In this document: one piece after another, positions 56,437 through 64,000 of the stretch
Numbering within the stretch: position 1 is the first letter of the stretch
Layout of the letters: every line of letters starts with the position of its first letter
Origin: Craterostigma plantagineum
Taxonomy: Eukaryota; Streptophyta; Magnoliopsida; Lamiales; Linderniaceae
Assembly: GCA_027422505.1 (NCBI GenBank)
Contig: JAPQWV010000002.1
Location: 30,544,501 to 30,608,500, forward strand
DNA: 64,000 nt
Direction: 5' to 3'
Position numbers and translations under genes: made by a program
Notes under the pieces: generated by a model
Database searches by the model: none
What the model saw: only the letters and a program-made list of their open reading frames with translations
What the model was told of the DNA's origin: nothing

Positions 56437-59400
56437 TCGCATCTGAAAAGGAATGGATGGCATCCGCCGGGTTAGGGTTTTTTCCCCTCTTTAATTCTTG
56501 GATTTTGATTTTAAATCCTCAATGGGCTATGTATGATGTGAACTCTTTATCAGTATAAATGTGAGGCTGATTTGTGATTATGTTTGTACTAATTTGCTTT
56601 CTGTGATTCATATGTCGGATATGGTTTGATTTTGATCTACAGCAGAAAACTGGGATTGTATAACCTTCTTAAACAACAACTATGAGTGATTCGAACGAAA
56701 ATTCATGCTAAATTATGACAATATAGGACTTGTAGCTAAGTGTTTTGCCTCATTTATTTGGGAATATGTTGTTTCTTGATCAAATGCAATGTTGATCCTT
56801 ACGATATTCTCGTTTGACGATTCTGCTGATTCTTGATCTTCGTAGTTTTAAGTTTTGATTGGCGAATCGAATTTTACTTGTTTGAGCTGGGATTACTTTG
56901 GATTTGAGTTTCGTAAGTTAACTGCCATCCTTTTTTGTTATGGGATTATGGGAAGGGATTTCTTGATCTTCAACCTTAGCTTTGTAAGAAAACCTTTGGT
57001 ATCGTATTCTGTTTAGTTAATCATCAAATCAGTTAGGTTGAGCCTTGTACTAATCATTGCCTTTTGCTGTAGTGTAGTTAAAACTAGAAGAAAGGAAAGC
57101 CTTTTGCCCATACATATTCAAGAATGGGCAAAGTTGCAATCTTTCCCATGAAATGATAGAATATGATTCTATATATTCGTTGATTCGATCAGTCTTTGCA
57201 ACTTCTCTCTGTTACAAACAAGCTTGCTGCAAATCATAATACATTTTGTAAGCAAATAGCTTTATCAAGAAAAACGTTTTACATGGGAACTATTGCTCGA
57301 AAACTGTATCTGTAAGGAAACTGATGCTGCTTCGTGTGGCACAAAATAATGGAATAATGATCGATGCAATCAAAATTCAATAATTAAAGTTCAAACCACA
57401 GACACTTAAGGGTAGGGGAAAATATAGGAAAATATATAGGTGCGTATCCAATATCCATCTCCTCAAACATAATAAAGGAAAAAAATTTCGCGATTTTCTG
57501 GTCATATTAAAACTAAGTAAAAAGGCCAATAATTGTGGAGATCACAATAATCCTTTTCCTTCATTTTCTCTCATGAATAATCACAGTTGATGAGGTCTCT
57601 CACTAACTATTCATCCTCGTAATAAATTCATTTCCAAACAATTAAATGAAAATGAAACTCACTCCCTTAGATCCTTTTCACTTGGACACAAACGCATGCA
57701 TAGTTTCCGTTGGCAAAATTCCACATCCATCACACAAATGTAAGAACGTCATTTGTCAGATCATCATCCATTCTCCTGGGACCTCATATATTTATTATAT
57801 ATATACATAATGATAATACGTTTGGTTTGACCATTTTAATTTATTTTTATCTCCGACGAAGCATTCTCATTGGATGGGAATTAAATGGGGATCGATGTCG
57901 TCTATTTTTTTTTAAAACATAATTTATTAGCTAATAATCCAAGCCAATAATGTGGTGGTTTTCACAGTTTCACTAATCTTATTCGCTCTACAAATGGCTC
58001 CTAAAATCAATCTCAAGGATTTTTGCAGCCAATCATATGCCGAGTTATGATCTAATGAATGACGACAGTGTTGTTGTCTGTCTCCAATGCCGTGGCTTCT
58101 ATGCAAAACAGTTAAGTGTATGTCTTAACTTACGTGGAACTGTAACGAACCAAATATTTAAGTCTTTTCTAGATTGTCTCTTCAGTTCTTCAACACATAC
58201 ATCGGATGGGAAAAATAAAATCGTCTTGGCTTTTTATCCAAAGTTCAACATATAAATCTAAGTAGGTTTCCATTCACCAAGTTTATATGCAGATTCACAA
58301 CATTAGATGTAATAGTCAACTAAGCTCGCTGTAAAATGATTGGATAACCTAGTATGTTATATATTTACATGTCTAGCTGAATCAACTTATAGTTGAAGTT
58401 ATTACCTTGATATTACATTTTAACACCATTGTCTTCATATTTTTGTTTTCAACTTAGATAATAATGAACTCGAACTCCAAGGACAGACAGGTGTTGGAAG
58501 GTTCAATGATGCTGTCCGATTTTTGCTTGAAACTGTGCGTTAGTGATAAAATATAATATATTATATCTGTATATATAATATTAGAGTAGATATCCAATTA
58601 GAAATTAGATTGATGCACTGAGTGGCCAATACACATTGGCAAATTGTCACCACCACGGAGAAGTAAATCATGGATGGGAGAGAGATGGTGATGATGATGA
58701 TGATTGTGGCTCAACTATAATAAATGGGATTATATATGTACATTATTATGATCCACAATATTGTTTTGTTTTCCGTCTTTTAATATTTTACTTACATGGC
58801 TCACTAACTAACACGAGTTATTTTTTTATAGCAATATCTTCACTTCCCACTAGAGAAGAAGAAAAAAGAAATCACACCTTGTCCATGACGATCATGTATT
58901 GGCTCCTACTTCCTTTTGAAAAACCTCATAAAGTAGTTGCCCGAAATGTCAACGTTTAGTCACAATCTCAGGAAACTTATTACATTATTTTCTTAAATAA
59001 AGTATGTTTCCACTCCACACAAATGTATCATTTGATACATTTTTCATTTGTTTTGCATTAGGATTCAATAAACGGCCACCGCGGTTTCGTACGAGCCAAA
59101 TTTATCTATTGTGTCAAAAGCTATAGCTGGTTGGTGGCTGGTGAGGTGCAACTCTGACCCTTAAAACGTACAACAGTCAGCGTCACGGTTATGATCGTTC
59201 TCAGAAGGAACAATTATTCTTCCCAACACGTTTAGTTGTAAAAATTTTAGTTCTGATCTTTTCTTTTTTTTTTCTCTTTTTTATATCCCGAGAACCCCCA
59301 GTCAATTGCTCCAACCGCATATCCACGTTAGGCGAGTTCATGACTAGCAAAATATAATTTACTTACCGAGTGAATCGATCAAATAATTTCCTTGAGATTG

Positions 59401-60188
59401 AAAGGCCAAGATCTGATAATTTGCTTTGAATCATGTTATACATAATATTGTTAATCTTAGATCTTAACTAACATTTCTAATTCATAATTAAGGTCTCTGA
59501 ATTGCACGGTGAGAAAAGTGGTGGGGATGGTATTTCACAGTTCATGCACTCGAACCGCATGACTGTTATTGCATTCAGTGAATTTGGGATATTATTCACT
59601 CGATATTTTAGCATCTTCGAAATGTATGACAAAAAATAAAATCCCTTGCCGATTTATTCGGAGGTTGAAAAAAAAATAATAAAATAAGAGGGACTAGAAA
59701 AGAAACGAAAGGGAGGAAGTAAGCATGTTAACACAACTGGTACTTTTTGGCACATGTGCATATGATTTTATATTTTATTTTGCTCTTAATTTTTAGATTT
59801 ATTATTTATTGCCGAATAGATGAAATATAATACTATAAAAGAAAAATAATATTTAGGGGTTTAAGTATAATAAATAAAAAATATAAAAGTAACATGAAAA
59901 TTCTTAAAGAAATTAATAGAAGGACTAAATTATAAATAAATATGACAAACAAAATATAGATAGTATAGATACATGATCTGCCTATATATAACCTACTTGG
60001 GAACTACAAAAACACCCCATATCCCAAAATAAATAAAAAAGAAAAATCACTTCGTTTCCTTAATTAATCAAGCACAACGTATATGTTCGTTGTTCGTTTC
60101 ATGTGGTCTTAGTGGTGACATCCTGCTATACCGCACCACAAATTAACCAAGAAAATATATTTATTCGAAGCAGAAAAAACTTCATTCC
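56437..60188. other. Long gene-free interval between PRA1 and NPF genes
   Basis: About 3.7 kb of AT-rich DNA. The first few hundred bases are likely PRA1 3' untranslated region. The open stretches inside (for example 58636-58959) lack any recognisable domain. Nothing with transposon ends was found. The last 200 bases are the NPF promoter and leader. Confidence 0.5.
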
Positions 60189-63100
60189 ATGGAAGCCAAA
60201 GGCTACACAAAAGACGGCACCGTCGACCTCCGCGGCCGGCCGGTCCTCGCCGACCGGACCGGAAAGTGGAAGGCCTGCGCTTTCCTCGTCGGTAATACAC
60301 CGTTTCTTGATTTATCTTTTTTATTTTATCTGTCAAAAAAAGCCCATTAATTTTTCTCTCTTTCTCTATTAATTAATGATCTCAAGGCTACGAAGCATTT
60401 GAAAGGATGGCTTTTTATGGAATAGCTTCGAATTTAGTGGTTTACTTGACCACACAGCTCCGTGAAGACACAGTCTCGTCGGTAAGAAACGTCAACAATT
60501 GGTCCGGCGCCGTTTGGATAACTCCGATCATCGGAGCTTACATCGCCGACTCTTACCTCGGACGTTTTTGGACATTCACCATATCCTCCTTGATATATGT
60601 AATAGTAAGTTTTCCGATCATCATCAGCTTTTAATTATCTGCAGTTTTTCTGTTTTCGCCTTTTTGTTTGTTTGTTTCTTTCTTTAAGCTTTAGCTTTAA
60701 TGGAGGATTACGACGATCGACAAGAAGGACCCCACCAAAACCCTTCATGAGATAATGCATGCGATATTATGAATTTTTTGAAAGTTGCCCACCATTAAAT
60801 GCTGTATAACATGTGTTAGGCTAGTATTGCTTCTTACCTACTTGAGAATCAAGCCTTTTTAAATTATTAAATTTTTTTATTATTATATATTTGTTTTTCT
60901 TTTTGTCATATTTCGTGACATCAATCCAAACTCCATAGCAAAAGGTGTGTGGACTTTGAAAAAGCTCCATCTTTCTATAGTGGGATTTGAAACTACGGAA
61001 GAATCTAGAAATAGGGCTATTTAGTTTTAGTATGGTAACTTAGGGGCGTGTCAATATACCGGCAATGAATTCTAATACTTTTAAAATGAAGCAATTTACG
61101 GAAATTATATGCCAGCAATTTAGTATTAGATCCAAATTAGCGTATAATCTAGGGTTCCAGAGAATCTAGGCAACAACTTTTAAAAGTAAGTAAATTTAAT
61201 GACAGAATCTAGGGTGTGGCGTGTAATATCACTAAACTGCAATACTTTCAAAGATATTGTCCGTATAATGCAATGCCTTCTATATTCTCTGTCCCTATAC
61301 CTGAACATGCAACACACAATCCATTGATTCTTACATCATCAAAAACTTGATTTTTTTTCGAAATTATCCGAATTAGGGCATGGTGCTCCTAACAATGGCG
61401 GTCTCGGTGAAATTCCTTAAGCCCACGTGCGAGGACGGGGGCGGTCCGTGCAGTAAGGCAACCTCGTCCCAGATAGCCTTCTTCTACACGTCACTCTACG
61501 TCATAGCACTAGGCGCGGGCGGCACAAAGCCCAACATCTCCACCTTCGGGGCCGACCAGTTCGACGACCTGAATCCCGAGGAGAAGAAGCTGAAGGACTC
61601 GTTCTTCAACTGGTGGATGTTCAGCGCGTTCACTGGGGCACTGTTCGCCACCCTGGGGCTCGTGTACATACAGGAAAACCTAGGGTGGGGACTGGGCTAT
61701 GGTATTCCTACCATAGGGCTAATTTTGTCGCTCATTATATTCTACGTGGGGACGCCGAAGTACCGTCATAAGGCGAGGAGGGCGAGGCACCCCGCCCGGG
61801 ATATTTTTAGGGTTTTGATGATGGCCTTGGCCAATTTTAGGGTTAGGGTTTCCAGGGGAAATGGTGAGGTGGAGCTTTATGAGCTCGACCAAGAGTTTTA
61901 TTCGAGCATGGGGAAACGCAGAGTCCATCACACTACGGCGTTCAGGTGATGCTCGTTTTTTCTCTTGCGAACGTGTTATTGCGAAAATTTTTACGGTCGA
62001 AAACGGGGCGGGAGTTCGGTGGTATTGGAGGGTTTTTCCTTTTTTTTTTTAAAATTCACTTTTGAGTGCACCACAAACACGTTGTTCTTTTCCTCCCACC
62101 GTAGTATGTGAAAGTGGTAGGTGCACTTTTATTTTTCTCCATAGACGCTTTTGTTTGTTTTCTTGCATAAAGCATGGCTTTTTTTGTCGGCCGGGCCGCC
62201 GTCGGTTTCGAAGAAGATGACACACGAAGTTAGGCACTTGTTTATGGGACTTGAGAGTTCGGAGAAAACTCTGTTTTGCTTTTTAATTTTCTATCTTGCC
62301 CCATACTATTTGCAACTCTCGTTTCTTTTTCTTACATAAGTTGATTCTTGGCCCAAAAAAAGATCGATCTTTCGTTGAATTCTGATTATACTTAAAAGTT
62401 AAGGAAATGTTTTGTTCTTGCATGCTTGCAAGTCTCTGTCTTTGCCCCCCCAATACTATTTCAACTATCTTTCTTTGCTCCATCTTTTTCTTACCTCACT
62501 CGATTCTTTGACCAAAAAAAAGATTCTAGTTGTATTTTTTATTCCTAAAAATTAAGAAAGCATTTGTCCTTGATGCTTGCAAGTCACCGTCTTGCCCCAT
62601 ACCATTTTCAACTACATCTTTTTGTCTCATCCTTTGTTGACGTAAAAAATTGGTTCTTGGTCCAAAGAAAGCATAGGCTAACGGAGACCACAAAACCCTA
62701 TAGCATGGGCAACTCCTCAACTTGTAATAGCTTTATCACAAAGTTGACCACTTTTCGCCAATGAGGCCATGTCCTAACGGTCGAGGCTGATGCCTCAAGA
62801 ATCATTGTGAAGATGTCTTATGATCGAATTTTCCTGCCAACATTTCCTTGAAAGAGAATGCCATACATGGATCAAATTTGACTAGTATGTTTGAACCAAC
62901 ATGCATAGTTTGCAAGCTATTGCACTGACCCCTGGGTATATCCTGGTCTCCAATTAGGGTTACTTTGTCTGCGATTGACTAACCTATTGCATCGATCATC
63001 ATTCGCAGATTCTTGGACAAAGCCGCATTCAAGCAAGAAAACCCCAGACGTAAACCGTGCACCGTGACCCAAGTCGAAGAGACCAAGCTCGTCCTCGGCA

Positions 63101-63909
63101 TGGCCATGATATGGATCGTAACCCTAATCCCGAGCACCATATGGGCCCAAATCAACACCCTATTCGTCAAGCAGGGCACGACCCTCGACCGCCACCTAGG
63201 GCAAAACTTTCAAATCCCGGCCGCCTCCCTCGGAAGCTTCGTAACCCTCTCTATGCTGATTTCCGTCCCGATGTACGACCGATACTTCGTCCCGTTCATG
63301 CGAAGGCGTACCCAAAACCCGAGGGGCATAACCCTGCTCCAAAGGCTAGGCATAGGGTTCGCCATACAAATCCTAGCCATCGCCGTGGCCTACGCAGTCG
63401 AGGTTCGACGCATGCGTATCGTGAGGGCCCATGGGCTCTTCGGGCCCACGGCGGTGGTTCCGATGAGCATCTTCAGCCTCATGCCCCAGTACGTGCTTTT
63501 GGGGGTGGCCGACGTCTTTAACGCGATCGGTTTGTTGGAGTTTTTCTACGACCAGTCGCCCCACGACATGCAGAGCCTCGGGACGACTTTTTTTACGAGC
63601 GGGATTGGGGTCGGGAATTTCTTGAATAGTTTGCTGGTGACAGTCGTGGATAGGGTCACGGGTCGGGGCGGAGGGCGGCGGTGGATCGGGAAGGACGTGA
63701 ACGAGTCGAGGTTGGATTATTACTATTTGTTTTTGTTGATTTTGTCGGCGGTGAATTTGGGGTTGTTTTTGGTGGCGTCGAGGTGGTATGTGTATAAGAG
63801 GGAGGTCGCCGCCGGCGTGGTGGACGGCGGCGGCGGCGGTGGTGGTGGTGAGGTGGTGGCGGAGGTGGAGGGACGGAAGGTGGCTGATGTGGGGTTGAAT
63901 AAGGTTTGA
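60189..63909 (+). CDS. NPF5: NRT1/PTR family transporter (NPF5-type, PTR3-like)
   Basis: Spliced CDS: join(60189..60291, 60387..60604, 61377..61945, 63009..63909), 596 aa, all GT-AG with matching phases (1, 0, 2). The start MEAKGYTKDGTVDLRGRPVL and the first helix with YEAFERMAFYGIASNLVVYL, containing the proton-coupling ExxER motif, are typical of NPF5.2/PTR3 relatives. FGADQFDDLNPEEKK-like sequence (PTR signature) and FFNWWMF follow, then the cytosolic loop, and FYDQSPHDMQSLGT in the C-terminal half. Twelve transmembrane helices are expected. Members move di- and tripeptides, nitrate or hormones by proton symport; the substrate cannot be told from sequence. The tail carries a run of eight glycines. 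Confidence 0.93.
61946..63008 (+). other. NPF intron 3
   Basis: This 1,063-base intron contains the roughly 150-bp imperfect tandem repeat at 62293-62670 and is otherwise non-coding. Confidence 0.7.
62293..62670. repeat. About 150-bp imperfect tandem repeat in NPF intron
   Basis: The phrase cttgccccatactatt...caac recurs at about 62293, 62440 and 62592, and gcttgcaagtc at 62424 and 62575. This gives about two and a half units of roughly 150 bp. Confidence 0.7.
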
Positions 63910-64000
63910 CATGTGAAAAAAGGGTAAAAAGGAAATTCAACGTTGGATGTTGTTGGTTGGGGTTTTTTTCTTTTTCTTTTTAGTTGTTAAACGGATTCTG

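Noticed and set aside
58636..58959. 107-codon plus-strand ORF between PRA1 and NPF
   Set aside because: AT-rich, His/Asp low complexity followed by hydrophobic AT-coded residues, with no family resemblance.
63373..63940. 179- and 94-codon minus-strand ORFs opposite the last NPF exon
   Set aside because: His/Pro-rich shadows of the GC-rich NPF coding sequence.
1..64000. tRNA, rRNA and CRISPR-type arrays
   Set aside because: No cloverleaf with conserved A and B boxes, no rRNA core strings and no spacer-repeat array was noticed. By-eye inspection cannot exclude small RNAs.

Overview
This is a window of nuclear DNA from a flowering plant, most likely a eudicot. Genes are split by short GT-AG introns, intergenic DNA is AT-rich, and the genes belong to land-plant families: SMXL/D53, ATL RING-H2, plastid ferritin, NPF transporter, PRA1, and Ole e 1-like. 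The family or genus cannot be read from the sequence.

Layout. 1-3.6 kb has no gene and holds a fold-back DNA transposon that contains a second insertion. 3.6-7.3 kb (minus) is a three-exon SMXL6/7/8 (D53)-type strigolactone repressor with an altered RGKT degron. 8-18 kb is a transposon graveyard: several hAT-type elements with exact 8-bp target duplications, a Harbinger-like element carrying a nested hAT, a non-LTR-like insertion, and two inverted copies of one 0.85-0.9-kb element. 18.2-34.6 kb is a minus-strand cluster of secreted cysteine-rich defensin-like (DEFL) genes: three apparently intact genes and one pseudogene. The pseudogene is split in its intron by a 10.1-kb Ty1/copia element of Sirevirus type that has complete LTRs, PBS, PPT and a TATGG target duplication. 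The retroelement has gag, a broken pol and a broken post-pol (env-like) ORF, and a short palindrome recurs along its whole length. A solo LTR lies between the pseudogene and the next DEFL gene.

35.9-64 kb is more gene-rich. It holds a bHLH factor (+), an ATL66-like RING-H2 E3 ligase (-), a MAD3/BUB1-type spindle-checkpoint protein with three CD1-like motifs (+), a secreted Ole e 1-like protein (-), a VAPYRIN-like MSP/ankyrin protein (+), plastid ferritin with eight exons (-) and a near-match to the iron-dependent regulatory sequence, a PRA1 membrane-trafficking protein (+), and an NPF5-type peptide/nitrate-family transporter (+). MITEs and a Pack-MULE-like element carrying a piece of a RidA gene sit between them.

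Neighbouring genes are independent transcription units, as expected in plants. The only local functional grouping is the DEFL family, which has clearly grown by tandem duplication. Exon limits were deduced by hand from splice signals, reading phase and family similarity. No database search was run.
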